Origin: Fluviicoccus sp.
Lineage (GTDB): Bacteria > Pseudomonadota > Gammaproteobacteria > Pseudomonadales > Moraxellaceae
DNA: 64,000 bases
Assembly: GCF_030646115.1 (NCBI RefSeq)
Contig: NZ_JAUSMX010000018.1
Coordinates: 186,001 to 250,000, forward strand
Direction: 5' to 3'
Part shown: positions 16,986 to 26,900 of the stretch, in pieces
Numbering within the stretch: the first letter of the stretch is position 1
Layout of the letters: every line of letters begins with the position of its first letter
Program-made: the position numbers and the translations under genes
The notes under the pieces: model-generated
What the model was told of the DNA's origin: nothing
The model's database searches: none
What the model saw: only the letters and a program-made list of their open reading frames with translations

Positions 16986-18491
16986 ATGCCCGTGCGATTG
17001 TTCCGCATCCGCTACAAGCTGTTTCTGGCCATTGCCGGCATCAATGCCTGCCTGGTGACGGGCACCTTTGTCTTCAACACGGTCAGTTTTGAAAAGCACT
17101 TCGCCAATTATCTGGGGCAGCAGGAACTGGCCCGGCAAGTGCCGTTGATGGGGGCGCTGGCCGGTGAATACCGCGAAAACGGCGTCTGGGAATATTACCG
17201 TCACGACCCGAAACGGTTTCACGACCTGATCGACCAATACAACACCGGGCCGGGTGATGCACCGCCGCAACGCCGTCACCGCAACGGACTGGACGATGCC
17301 CCCGGACCGGGCCATCCCTTTTTCCCCGGAGGGCGGCCGCCAGGCATCCCCGGCAGCCATGACGGCCCTCCCGAAAATCTGCGGCCACAACGGCCTGCAA
17401 CAGAACATCTGGTGCTGCTGGACCGTGACCTGAGCATTGTGGTTGGCCCGCAACGCCTGCCCGCCGATGCCGTGATGGCCCCCATCAACGTCAACGGACA
17501 AGTGGCCGGCTATCTGGCCTACCTGCCGCAACGGGAACTGGTGCGCAGCGGCGAGCAGGTCTTTGCGCAACAACAAAAACTGATCTTCATCCGCGTCGCC
17601 GTGGGCATGGGCCTGGGGTCCTTCCTGATGGCGTTCGGCATTGCCTGGTGGCTGAGCCGACCCTTGAAAGAACTGACCCGCGGCACCCACGCCCTCACCG
17701 CCGGCCAGCTGGATACCCGGCTGGACATCCCCGGACGCGACGAACTGTCGCTGCTGGCCTCGGACTTCAACCGGCTGGCGGAGGCGCTGCAAGCCAACCA
17801 GGCCTCACGCAAGCGCTGGATTGCCGACATTGCCCATGAACTGCGCACGCCGCTGGCGGTGTTGCGCGGCGAGATCGAGGCGTTGCAGGACGGCATCCGC
17901 CAGCCGACGCCACAGAACCTGCTGTCGTTGGCGCAGGAAGTACAGCGGCTGTCGCGGCTGGTGGAAGACCTGCACACCCTGTCGCAGTCGGATCAGGGCG
18001 CGCTGAGCTATCACCAGGAGACTGTTGATCTGGGGGAACTGATTACAGAGGTGGTGGACCAGCACCAGCGGCGGCTGGACGCAGGCGGAATATCGGTGGA
18101 TCTGCAGCTGAGCCCGGGCCTGACCGTGTGGGGCGACTCCGCCCGGCTGGCGCAATTGCTGGCCAACCTGATGCAAAACACCCTGCGCTATACCGATGCG
18201 CCTGGCACGTTACGAATCAGCCTCAGCAGGGTCTATAACCGGGTGCATCTGGAGTGGGAAGACTCCAGCCCCGGTGTCTCCGAGCAGGACCTGCCGCATT
18301 TAACCGAGCGCCTGTTCCGGGTGGAGTCCTCACGCAATCGCGCCACCGGCGGCTCGGGTCTGGGGCTGTCCATTGCCAAGGCCATTGCCGACGCCCATGA
18401 TGCCGCCATGCGCCCGCGCGCCAGTGCGCTGGGCGGACTTTGCTGGGAACTGGTGTTCCCCCTGCACACCCCGGAAGCCAGCCATGCCTGA
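16986..18491 (+). CDS. Sensor histidine kinase, BaeS-like
   Basis: The 501-residue kinase has TM1 at about 12-32, a periplasmic region of about 160 residues, TM2 at about 195-217, HAMP, HisKA with the phospho-acceptor His in DIAHELRTPLAVLRGEIEAL (about H284), N-box NLMQNTLRYT and G-box GSGLGLSIAKAI. The HisKA wording is that of BaeS, which senses envelope stress. The periplasmic part carries an unusual Pro/Gly/His-rich segment (about 80-140) that could bind metal or be disordered. The last residues overlap the regulator gene by 8 bases. No efflux genes are adjacent, so the regulon is not evident here. Confidence 0.9.
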   Translation: MPVRLFRIRYKLFLAIAGINACLVTGTFVFNTVSFEKHFANYLGQQELARQVPLMGALAGEYRENGVWEYYRHDPKRFHDLIDQYNTGPGDAPPQRRHRNGLDDAPGPGHPFFPGGRPPGIPGSHDGPPENLRPQRPATEHLVLLDRDLSIVVGPQRLPADAVMAPINVNGQVAGYLAYLPQRELVRSGEQVFAQQQKLIFIRVAVGMGLGSFLMAFGIAWWLSRPLKELTRGTHALTAGQLDTRLDIPGRDELSLLASDFNRLAEALQANQASRKRWIADIAHELRTPLAVLRGEIEALQDGIRQPTPQNLLSLAQEVQRLSRLVEDLHTLSQSDQGALSYHQETVDLGELITEVVDQHQRRLDAGGISVDLQLSPGLTVWGDSARLAQLLANLMQNTLRYTDAPGTLRISLSRVYNRVHLEWEDSSPGVSEQDLPHLTERLFRVESSRNRATGGSGLGLSIAKAIADAHDAAMRPRASALGGLCWELVFPLHTPEASHA

Positions 18492-19155
18492 ACATATCCT
18501 GATTGTGGACGATGAAATCAAGATTGCCGAATTGCTGCGGGATTACCTGCACAGCCACGGCTACTCCACCACGCTGGTGCACCATGGCAACGACGTTGAA
18601 GCCGCCATGCAGGCCCGCCGCCCCGACCTGATGCTGCTGGACCTGATGCTGCCCGGCCGTTCGGGGCTGGACATCTGCAAGGAGGTCCGGCAGCACTCGT
18701 CCCTGCCGATCATCATGGTGACGGCGCGGGTGGAAGAGATAGACCGCCTGCTGGGACTGGAGCTGGGCGCCGATGATTACATCTGCAAACCCTTCAGCCC
18801 CCGGGAAGTGGTGGCCCGCGTCAAGACCGTGCTGCGCCGCGCCCATCCACCGGCCGACGCCACGCAGGAGAAACTGCAGCTGGATGAGGAACGCTATGCG
18901 GCCCGTCTGCTGGGTCACGACCTGGAGCTGACGGCTGTGGAATTCCACCTGCTGAAAACGCTGGCGGCGCGGCCCGGACGCATCTTCAACCGTGAACAGT
19001 TGATGGACTCGATGTATGGCGACAACCGCATCGTTGCCGACCGCACCATTGACAGCCATATCAAGAAAATCCGCCGTAAAATAGCTGCAGTGTTGCCCGA
19101 GCGCGAACTGATCCATGCGGTTTATAGTGTTGGCTACAAGTTTGAGTGGTCATAG
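18484..19155 (+). CDS. OmpR-family response regulator, BaeR-like
   Basis: The 223-residue product is a standard REC plus winged-helix regulator. The receiver has the acidic pair in IVDDE, the acceptor Asp in LMLLDLMLPG (about D52), MVTAR and CKPF (Lys about 102). The DNA-binding domain shows ELTAVEFHLLKTL, GRIFNREQLMDSMYG, and the recognition segment DRTIDSHIKKIRRKI. ATG 18484 overlaps the end of the kinase gene, so the two are translated together as a two-component pair. Targets cannot be read from the sequence. Confidence 0.93.
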   Translation: MPEHILIVDDEIKIAELLRDYLHSHGYSTTLVHHGNDVEAAMQARRPDLMLLDLMLPGRSGLDICKEVRQHSSLPIIMVTARVEEIDRLLGLELGADDYICKPFSPREVVARVKTVLRRAHPPADATQEKLQLDEERYAARLLGHDLELTAVEFHLLKTLAARPGRIFNREQLMDSMYGDNRIVADRTIDSHIKKIRRKIAAVLPERELIHAVYSVGYKFEWS

Positions 19156-19201
19156 TTTGATGACCGATACATTAACGCGCTGGCCAAAAAGAGCTGACTC
19201 C

Positions 19202-19594
19202 ATGGAAACCGGTAATCTGATGTCTTCACCTGAAAAACCCCAGCCGGTGCTGGATTTTGCTACCCGCAAGGCGGTGCTGTTTGCGCTGGTGGCGGAGCGC
19301 TTGTCCGCGTTTTATGAGCATGGGGTGTGGATGAATGACCGTCAGGGGGCCAGTCTGGCGGCGTCGTGGTTGTCACGGGCGAAGATACGATTGCCGCCGG
19401 AGGATGGCCGTTTGCTGGCGCAGCTGAGTGATGAGTTTGCGCGGCATTTGGCCGGTTCGTTGTCGCGGGAGGCGGGGTTATATACGGCTTATGAGATGAT
19501 GGAGGCGCTGGACCCGCGGCATCAGTCGCCGCATGCGCAGGCGATGCTGGAGGAGTGTGAGAGGTTGTTGGCGGAGGCGGAAGGTCGGGAGTGA
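19202..19594 (+). CDS. Hypothetical protein, helical, about 130 residues
   Basis: The frame encodes a soluble, Ala/Leu/Glu-rich protein with no signal peptide, membrane helix or motif I recognise; residues KAVLFALVAERLSAFYEHGVW and RLLAQLSDEFARHLAG look like amphipathic helices. Possible starts are ATG 19160, 19202 and 19220; none has a strong ribosome-binding site, and I favour 19202. It follows the BaeSR-like pair on the same strand and could be transcribed with it. Codon use is high-GC and backbone-like, unlike the cassette region that follows. Confidence 0.5.
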   Translation: METGNLMSSPEKPQPVLDFATRKAVLFALVAERLSAFYEHGVWMNDRQGASLAASWLSRAKIRLPPEDGRLLAQLSDEFARHLAGSLSREAGLYTAYEMMEALDPRHQSPHAQAMLEECERLLAEAEGRE

Positions 19595-19761
19595 TTGGAA
19601 ATGGCAATGCGTTGTTACAGTTTTGGCTGGGGCGCGTAAAGGGCGTTTGTTGTCACTTTTGCCCTTTTGCTCTACATTAAAGATGTTGTAAAACAGTACT
19701 TTGACGCCAAACGCCAGAGTTATGCACCAGTTATTGGTGTTCAATACAAAAGGCGTCATTC

Positions 19762-20223
19762 ATGGATAGTCGCGAAGTCATAGACAGGGAAATAACCAGC
19801 CTGAAGCTAGAAGAGAAAATTTCCCTAGTCAGCCTGCACAAGTACGAGCCAATACTGAAAGAGGTCATTTCCAGGTTCACAACCCTAGGCAAAGGTGCGG
19901 AAAGCAAGCTTTGGCTCTGGGAGAACTTCAAAGAGCCAATTGCTAGCGCACAACCATATGACGCGATTGAAATGCTTCGTGCTTTGGTTCCACCTAATGA
20001 GCAAGTGTGGTTCATTGCCGAGGATTTCTGTCGCACGAAGAAGAACGGTAATTTCTGGCTGTATGAAGGTACTGTCGGCCCCATATGCACACTCTTAGAT
20101 AACCTGCAGTCCTTTGAGCTTTATTTGGCCTCAAAGAAATATGAGTGGCTCCTGTGTATAAACCACCATCAGGTAGTAATTGCGTCGGGCGGTGAAATGC
20201 CTGAAAAGCTAATTGCCGCCTAA
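19762..20223 (+). CDS. Cassette-encoded protein, DUF6756-like
   Basis: The 153-residue product has the layout I associate with DUF6756: a helical N-terminus, LWLWENFKEP, YDAIEML, then VPPNEQVWFIAEDF, KKNGNFWLYEGTV, FELYLASKKYEWLLCINHH. The family occurs widely as a lone gene, often in cassettes or near toxin/immunity loci; no biochemical function is known. The stop codon lies inside the attC-like element, as is normal for cassettes. A ribosome-binding site is weak (AAAAGGCG upstream). Confidence 0.68.
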   Translation: MDSREVIDREITSLKLEEKISLVSLHKYEPILKEVISRFTTLGKGAESKLWLWENFKEPIASAQPYDAIEMLRALVPPNEQVWFIAEDFCRTKKNGNFWLYEGTVGPICTLLDNLQSFELYLASKKYEWLLCINHHQVVIASGGEMPEKLIAA

Positions 20224-20280
20224 CAAGTCAAGTCAATGCAGCCGACCCCGTACCCGGGCGGCTGATTTCCAACGTTATGC
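20218..20280 (+). repeat. attC-like recombination site (63 bp)
   Basis: GCCTAAC (20218-20224) and GTTATGC (20274-20280) are complementary at 6 of 7 positions and would be R'' and R'. Between them CAGCCG pairs with CGGCTG around the spacer ACCCCGTACCCGGG, and AAGTCAAG follows R'' as in many attC sites. Size and layout resemble the about 60-bp attC of aadA-type cassettes. Confidence 0.68.
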
Positions 20281-20303
20281 AAGACGAAATTTAGAGAGAT
20301 CAT

Positions 20304-20999
20304 ATGCCAAGTGAAATATGCAACTGTTTTGAGCCATGCTACACAAATAAAAAGTGGCGCACAGAACTAAAGGTTCACCCAGACACTCAAGATCGCTCAA
20401 TTGCCGAGTGGAGTGACTTATTACTCTTGATTGACGAAGCGGCAAATGACCAGCGTGAAGTCTTTGATCCTGCTAAAGATCTTGGGTCAAATTCGTGGCA
20501 TAAAATTTCGACTCTACCCCCTGAAATCTCTAAACTTAAACATGTGAAGCACTTGCTGCTTTATGGTAGCAATCTCACTTGGCTACCACCCGAAATTGGA
20601 GATATGGAGTCTCTAACTGAGTTTACGCCATACACATCATACAGATTACACTGATTTCCTTTCGAACTTACTTATTGTAAAAATCTGAAAGCAAGCACCG
20701 TTAGCACGCGTGCTTTATATGGGAATTATAAGTTTCGGTCACCATTCCCTTTGCTTAAAGGGAACCCTGTAGACTTATATCGCGATAGAGCAAGATGTAG
20801 TCTTTGCAGGAGTAAAGCATCTGATCGTGATCTCAATCAAGTTTGGCTTTCACTTAAAGTGGCAACAGATGTTTTACCTCTATTGGTTCATGTTTGCTCC
20901 AAAGAATGCCTACAGAAATTGCCTAAAGCTAATGGTGAGTATATAACCGAGCCACATAAAGGTGGCTTAGGGTTATCACAACCTCCCAGGCATTGGTAG
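20304..20999 (+). pseudogene. Leucine-rich-repeat/zinc-motif protein gene interrupted by one in-frame TGA
   Basis: Two segments, 20304-20651 and 20655-20999, are in the same reading frame and are separated only by TGA at 20652-20654. Read through, they give a continuous 231-residue protein: N-terminal CNCFEPCY, a short leucine-rich part (ISTLPPEISKLKHVKHLLLYGSNLTWLPPEIGDMESL), then ARCSLCRSKAS and HVCSKEC, which could form a zinc site. The context YRLH*FPFELTYC suggests that TGA replaced a Trp codon (TGG). TGA is the normal stop for many genes here, so a nonsense mutation is likeliest. It lies directly after the attC-like site, as a second cassette whose own attC I could not find. Confidence 0.78.
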
Positions 21000-21202
21000 T
21001 GTGAAATAGGCATCGAGGCGAAATACCCAAAAAATTCACACCATAGAAAGTTGGTGAGCTTCGCTGGCAGAGGTTACAAGCTTGTAGCTGGCCGTGAAGC
21101 AAGGCATCATCCGGAAATAGTGGCGCGCCGCCTTCGGGCCGTGACGCTGAAATGATCAACAGGGAACAAAGGGCTTAATCTGCGCCCTTGACAGGAATCA
21201 CC

Positions 21203-21721
21203 ATGCCTTACCACTTTACTCCGCCAGCCCCCGAAGACCCGCATGATGAAAAGCTACTGGCGGATGTTGAACAATATGGACTTCACATCCTCGGCATCTT
21301 TGCAGAAGACAACGAACCGGAATATGCCTTCTCTGTCGGCCTCTACTACCGCTACCGCCACCCTGAAATTTTGCTCATCGGCCTTAACTCGAACACAGCC
21401 AAAGACCTGATTAATGACGTTGCCGCGCTCATTCAGGAAGGAGCCACATTCCAGCCAGGCAACATCTATGACGAGATCATCCGTGGTTATCCCGTCACCT
21501 TTATAGCAGTCGATTTTGCCCATTACCGCGAGTACCTGGGTTACGCAAACTGGTTCTACCGTTCCCTCCCCGCGCCCTACCCGGCCCTGCAAATGGTGTG
21601 GCCGGATAAGGAAGGCCGATTTCCTTGGCAAAGCGGCTATGACGAATCCTTTCGCCATGTGCAGCCACTGCTGGGCTCCGCCCCCAAGGAGAAATCAGGA
21701 TCAGAGCGAAATACCCCCTGA
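21203..21721 (+). CDS. DUF4262 domain-containing protein
   Basis: The 172-residue product matches the DUF4262 pattern: an N-terminal DPHDEKLLADVEQYGLHILGI, then PEYAFSVGLYYRYRHPEILLIGL, and later YLGYANWFYRS, ALQMVWPDKEGRFPWQSGYD. The family is cytoplasmic and of unknown role, sometimes near polymorphic toxin or defence loci. ATG 21203 follows ACAGGAATC; the frame extends five codons left but that ATG-less extension lacks support. It stands alone after the cassette region and before a DUF1801 gene. Confidence 0.85.
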   Translation: MPYHFTPPAPEDPHDEKLLADVEQYGLHILGIFAEDNEPEYAFSVGLYYRYRHPEILLIGLNSNTAKDLINDVAALIQEGATFQPGNIYDEIIRGYPVTFIAVDFAHYREYLGYANWFYRSLPAPYPALQMVWPDKEGRFPWQSGYDESFRHVQPLLGSAPKEKSGSERNTP

Positions 21722-21792
21722 AGTTGACGGGTTGCCTTTGATGCTCCAAGATGAAAGTTATCAGGGCCAAGCGCATCCCCTTCGAGGTTGAT

Positions 21793-22170
21793 ATGGCTGC
21801 CAAATCCGTAGAAGTTCTACTTGAAGACATCCGTCTTCTGTCGGAGGAAAATCACGCATTGGTGCAGGCCGTTCGCACCTTGACCCGGCAAACCTTGAAT
21901 GCCGTCCAGGAAGAGGTCAAGTACGGTGGCATTCTCCTCTCCTCGGCAGGCACCCCATTCGGCGGCGTGTTCGCCTACAAGCAGCACGTCTCTGTGGAGT
22001 TCAGCCAGGGAGCGTCAATCACCGACCCGCACGGACTCCTGGAAGGCTCCGGCAAGGGTCGCCGCCACATCAAGCTGCGCACCGCCGGAGATATCTCCGC
22101 CAAGCATCTTGCCGAGTACCTGAAACTGGCCCTCCAAGCCGCTGGCGGGACTGACGGCTCAACGGGATAA
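21793..22170 (+). CDS. DUF1801 domain-containing protein
   Basis: The 125-residue product has the hallmark VKYGGILLSSAGTPFGGVFAYKQHVSVEFSQGA and the ending GRRHIKLRTAGDI...HLAEYLKLAL, typical of DUF1801 (YdhG-like, frataxin-like fold; function unknown). ATG 21793 has GAGG at a good distance; an upstream ATG at 21751 would add 14 residues with no conserved content. Same strand as its neighbours, with no evident functional link. Confidence 0.82.
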   Translation: MAAKSVEVLLEDIRLLSEENHALVQAVRTLTRQTLNAVQEEVKYGGILLSSAGTPFGGVFAYKQHVSVEFSQGASITDPHGLLEGSGKGRRHIKLRTAGDISAKHLAEYLKLALQAAGGTDGSTG

Positions 22171-22195
22171 ACGCACATCCCTCAAGGGCATCACC

Positions 22196-22537
22196 ATGAT
22201 CCGTATGGCATTATTGATTCTTTCCCTCCTTATTCTCGGCTGCGCATCACGCAGTGAACTGGCCAGGAATTCGTTGCAGGTTCAGCCCGGCATGAAAGCG
22301 GATGAATTGAGCCGGGTTCTGGGTGAACCGATTATCCGCCAGACCCAAGGAAATGTTGAAGCCTGGCAGTACTGCGTCACCGACCATTCCGGATTTGAGG
22401 CCAATCTGCACGTACTGGTCTGGTTGCGGTCCGGCATCGTGATCGGCAAAAGGGTCCAGAAGAAAGCCAAAATGGGAACCTGTTTGACCAATCTGATCTA
22501 CGTGCGTTGGGAAGATGCCCCCCAAGCGCCAAGATGA
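22196..22537 (+). CDS. Small lipoprotein, BamE/SmpA-like fold
   Basis: The 113-residue product begins with a lipoprotein signal: MIRMALLILSLLILGCAS, where LILGC is the lipobox and Cys16 the acylated residue. The mature part contains PGMKADELSRVLGEPIIRQTQGNVEAWQYC, the GMxxxEVxxxLGxP pattern found in SmpA/OmlA and related outer-membrane-facing lipoproteins, followed by two beta strands. Serine at +2 predicts outer-membrane sorting. It is not BamE itself (no pal-type neighbours, different length); the exact function is unknown. Confidence 0.72.
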   Translation: MIRMALLILSLLILGCASRSELARNSLQVQPGMKADELSRVLGEPIIRQTQGNVEAWQYCVTDHSGFEANLHVLVWLRSGIVIGKRVQKKAKMGTCLTNLIYVRWEDAPQAPR

Positions 22538-22819
22538 CCTTCGGGAACACCATAATCCCTTCAACAGTCAACGCCCTCCCCCCAACGATCAACCCGCCGC
22601 AATCACGCGCTGAGCGTGCCAAGCCAACCGGCTCTGCCCTGCCTCAACACGCACCCCAGTGCAGTACGCACTATGCGGTCTAACGAACGGAACTGATCGC
22701 TGCATCCTTCTAAGGTCATGACCATGGAGAACTTTGCTTGATTTGGCGCTCTCCGGTGCGTCGGGCAATCCGAATTTCCGTCAGCACCCGCGCCATGACA
22801 CAAGAACAGAAGGCTGACT

Positions 22820-23920
22820 ATGAACAAGCGGGAATCCGCCACCATCCTGATCGTTGACGATGAGCCCCGCAACATCCGCTTGCTGGAGGCCCTGCTCCAC
22901 CTTGAAGGCTATACCACGCGTGACGCGGCAAGCGGCGAAGAGGCGCTGGCCTCCATTAAACAGCAGGCGCCCGACTTGATCCTGCTCGACATCATGATGC
23001 CCGGAATGACGGGTTATCAGGTGGCAAGCGCCCTGAAATCCGATCCCGTCACCGCCAATATTCCCATCATCATGGTGACCGCCCAAACCGACCGCGAGGC
23101 CCGCCTGGCCGGTCTCAATGCCGGGGCGGAAGAGTTTCTGACCAAACCCGTTGACCGGGCCGAACTGTGGGTACGGGTGCGCAACCTGTTGCGGCTCAAG
23201 GAGTATGGCGACTTTCTGGCCAACCATAACCGGATACTCAATGAGCAGGTGACATTGCGCACGGCTCAACTCGAAGAAGCCTACCGCGACACCGTCTTTA
23301 CGCTGGTTCGGGCGGCAGAACGGAAGGATGAAGAAACCGGTCACCACGTTCGCCGCATCAGCCACTACTGCCAGGTTCTGGCGGAAGCCATGAACCTGCC
23401 GCTGGATTTCAGCACGGCCATTTTTCACGCCAGCCCCATGCACGATATCGGCAAGATCGGCATACCCGATCATATCCTGTTGAAACCGGGTGCGTTTACA
23501 CCGGAGGAATGGGCGGTGATGAAGACTCACTGCGCGCTGGGCGAGGGCATCCTGTCCAGCGGTACGTCGCCCTACACCCAGATGGGGGCGGAGATTGCCC
23601 TGAACCACCACGAACACTGGGATGGCAGCGGTTACCCCAACGGCCTGGAGGGAACGGCGATTCCACTGGCCGCCAGGATCATGCAGATTTGTGATGTGTA
23701 TGACGCGCTGCGCAGCCAGCGCCCCTACAAGCCCCCCTTCGATCACGAACGCACCGTCGGCATCATCACCCAGGGTGATGGCCGCACCCGGCCGACGCAT
23801 TTTGACCCGGCAGTGCTGACCGCCTTTACGGCGCAGGCCGATCGCTTTGCAGCCATCTACGACCACTTCGTCACTCAAGAGCAATCCCGACCGGATAGCC
23901 TCCAGGGAAGCATGGCATGA
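22820..23920 (+). CDS. Response regulator with HD-GYP domain (cyclic-di-GMP phosphodiesterase)
   Basis: The 366-residue protein has an N-terminal receiver (acidic IVDDEPRN; acceptor Asp in LILLDIMMPG, about D54; Lys in LTKPVD) and an HD-GYP domain with HDIGK (about 207-211) and HHEHWDGSGYP (about 262-272), the complete metal and GYP motifs expected for an active c-di-GMP phosphodiesterase. Related to RpfG. The start follows GAAGG. Its stop overlaps the ATG of the hybrid kinase gene (ATGA), so kinase and regulator are co-translated and very likely cognate. Confidence 0.93.
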   Translation: MNKRESATILIVDDEPRNIRLLEALLHLEGYTTRDAASGEEALASIKQQAPDLILLDIMMPGMTGYQVASALKSDPVTANIPIIMVTAQTDREARLAGLNAGAEEFLTKPVDRAELWVRVRNLLRLKEYGDFLANHNRILNEQVTLRTAQLEEAYRDTVFTLVRAAERKDEETGHHVRRISHYCQVLAEAMNLPLDFSTAIFHASPMHDIGKIGIPDHILLKPGAFTPEEWAVMKTHCALGEGILSSGTSPYTQMGAEIALNHHEHWDGSGYPNGLEGTAIPLAARIMQICDVYDALRSQRPYKPPFDHERTVGIITQGDGRTRPTHFDPAVLTAFTAQADRFAAIYDHFVTQEQSRPDSLQGSMA

Positions 23921-26900
23921 AAAAACTGACGATCGAGAACAAGCTCATCAGCGGACTGTTTGCCGCACTGGCTTTACTCCTGATTTCCGGGGGGCTGATG
24001 TACCGCTCACTACAGCGTTATATCGAAACCTCGCACGAAGTCACCCGCACTTACCAGGTTCTGGACGCGCTGGGCGATGTGCGGTCGGGCCTTCGCGAAA
24101 TGGAGAGTGAGCAGCGCAGTTACCTGATTACCAGTGAAGGCTTTACCCGAAATGCGCGTGCAATAGAAATCGGCAAGATCCGCGAAATACTGGCCCGCGT
24201 CGGCGCGCTGACCGCCGATAACCCGAAGCAGCAGTTGCGCAGCGTGACATTGGCCAAACTGGCCGAAGAGCGGATTCAACTATTGGACGGCATTGTCACC
24301 ATCTATCGCAATCAGGGATTTGACGACGCCCGTGACACCATGAAAACCGGTTCGTCCCGCAGTGGCATGGACGTGATGCTGAAACACCTCAAAGTCATGG
24401 AAGACGAGGAACGCCTGTTGCTGATGCTGCGCAACGATGCCGTGGAAAGTAATGCCGTCAGCGCGAAACTGGTTGGCACCCTGCTGGTGGGGCTGGCGCT
24501 GGCCGGTCTGTTACTGTTGTGGTGGCGCATCCGAAGTGAAGAACGGCAGCGGCAGGCAACGGAGACCGCCGTTCATGAGAGCGAATTTCTCAAGCAGATC
24601 CTGAATTTGCTGCCGGTCGGCGTCATTGTTACCGATGCGTCCGGGAAGATCATCCAGATTAACCCCGCTGCCCGGGAAATCTGGGGGGTGGCCCATTATG
24701 CGGACAATTCCGAGCCGCTTGCGGAATACGAGGGCTGGTGGCCGGAAACCGGAAAACGCTTGGCGGCAGATGAATGGGCGCTGGCGCGGACGCTGAAAAC
24801 CGGCGAAACGGTTCGAGACGAACTGGTGGATATCCGCAGCAGCGACGGGGTGCGCAAGACCATCTACACCAGCGCCATGCCGATCCGAAACTCGGCAGGG
24901 CGTATTGTCAGCGGGCTGACCGTCAACGTGGATGTCACCATCTTCAAGCGGACCGAAAAGCTGCTGCGGGCCGCCGCGTCGTTTGATGAGACGCAGGGCA
25001 ATGCCGTGGCCTTGTTCTCGGCCAGCTTCGACCGCCGGAAAATCCTGGATGGGCTGCTGGCCCTGCTGGCTGGCCGGCATCCACTGCCGGTTTCAGCCCT
25101 GTACGGGTTTGACGAATGGAGCGGACGCTATCACTGTGAGGCGGCGCATGGCCTGGGAGAAGACATGCCGCGCGAGTTTGCCCTCGGCGATGGCATGCTG
25201 GGACAAGCGGCGGAAACCGGTGAAACCACGGTTCTCAATTGCGCCACCCTGACCCTGAAAACCGGGGTGGCGGACTTCGCCCCGGCGCTGGTGTTGATGA
25301 TTCCGGTCAGTTATCAGGGCCGCCGTATTGCGGTGTTGGTGCTGGCGGCTAGTCGTGAGCTGGATGCCGGTGACCGGGGGTTTCTCGACAGGCTGGCCGT
25401 CACCCTGGGTGTCGCTCTCGACAATCTTCGCCAGTACGACGACTTGCGGGCGCTGGCCGAGAAGTTGCGGGCCAACAGCGAAGAGATAGCGCTGAAGAAC
25501 CACCAGCTCGAAGAGGCGGGCCGGATGAAGTCCGAGTTCCTCGCCAACATGTCACACGAGTTGCGGACACCGCTGAACGCCATCATCGGATTCTCCGAAG
25601 TGCTGAAGGACGGGCTGATGGGGGCGCTGTCCAAACAGCAGAGCGAGTCCGTAAATGACATTTTCACCAGCGGTATCCATCTGCTGTCGCTGATCAATGA
25701 CATTCTCGATCTGTCGAAGGTTGAGGCCGGCAAGATGACGCTGGAACTTGAGCCTCTGGAGCCGTCCGCCCTTGTCCAGTCCGGCTTGCAGGTCGTGCGT
25801 GAGAAAGCCATGGCGCATCGGCTCGGCCTGACGTCCGAGGTGGCAGAGGGTCTGGGGGATATCTGGCTTGATGAACGCAAGGTCAAGCAAATTATCTACA
25901 ACCTGCTCTCGAATGCGGTCAAGTTCACGCCGGAAGGAGGGAGTGTGCATGTCGCGGCGCGGCGGGTCGGGCGCGATGTGATGCCGCAGGGGGACTTCGA
26001 TCACTACCTTGAACTGACGGTGCGCGACACCGGCATTGGCATTTCTGCCGAAGACCAGAAGCAGCTGTTTACCCCGTTTACCCAGATAGACAGCAAGCTG
26101 TCGCGCCGCTATGCGGGAACGGGGCTTGGGCTGGCCATGGTGAAGCGGCTGGCCGAGCTGCACGGCGGGAAGGTGGTGCTCCAGAGTGCGCCGGGAGCCG
26201 GTTCGACGTTTACCGTCTGGCTGCCCTGGCGACTGGAAGGCCATGCCTTGGCCACCGGGCTGACGGCTGCCGCGCCGGTTCGGGATGTTATGGCCGGTGT
26301 CCTCACGCCGCTGCCGGTTGTTGCCGGCATCCAGCCGCTGGCGCTGGTCGTGGAGGAGGATGACAAGGCCGCCACATTGATGCGCCTGCAACTTGAGAAT
26401 TCAGGATTCCGCGTGGTGCGGACCGTGACGGCCGAGTCGGCGCTGGAGCTGGCCGTGGCGGAATGCCCGGACCTGATCACGCTGGATATCGAATTGCCGG
26501 GCATGAACGGCTGGGATTTCCTGGAACAGCTCAAACAACATCCGGCATGTGCCAGTGTGCCCGTGGTCATCGTTTCCATTGTCGCCGACCGCATTCGCGG
26601 CCTGTCACTCGGCGCCAATCAGGTCCTGCAAAAACCGGTCAGCAGCCAGGAGCTGGCAAGTGCGCTGGCGGCGCTGGGCTTCAAGGAAGGCGAACGCCGC
26701 ACGGTCCTGGTCGTTGACGATGATCCCAAGGCCGTGCAACTGCTGTGCGCCTATCTCGATCCGATCGGCTATCGTGTGCTATCGGCCTTTGGCGGGCAGG
26801 AGGGTATTGAAGTGGCGCGCCGCCAGCCCCCGGATTTGCTGGTGCTGGACCTGATGATGCCGGAGATCAGTGGCTTCGACGTGGTTGAAGCGTTGAAGCG

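Larger units (their letters stand above)
19719..20280 (+). mobile_element. Integron-type gene cassette (no integrase seen)
   Basis: A GTTATGC heptamer at 19719-19725 precedes a short leader and one ORF (19762-20223), which is followed at once by an attC-like element ending in a second GTTATGC at 20274-20280. Core site, ORF, then attC is the standard cassette layout (core consensus GTTRRRY; the T in the fourth position is a variant). The DNA is AT-richer than its surroundings. No integrase or attI is visible in the window, so this would be an isolated cassette cluster. Confidence 0.6.

Noticed and set aside
22538-22819. Possible small RNA or gene in the 282-base gap before the HD-GYP gene
   Set aside because: No ORF with a ribosome-binding site, no stable hairpin with a T-tract and no promoter pair could be supported.
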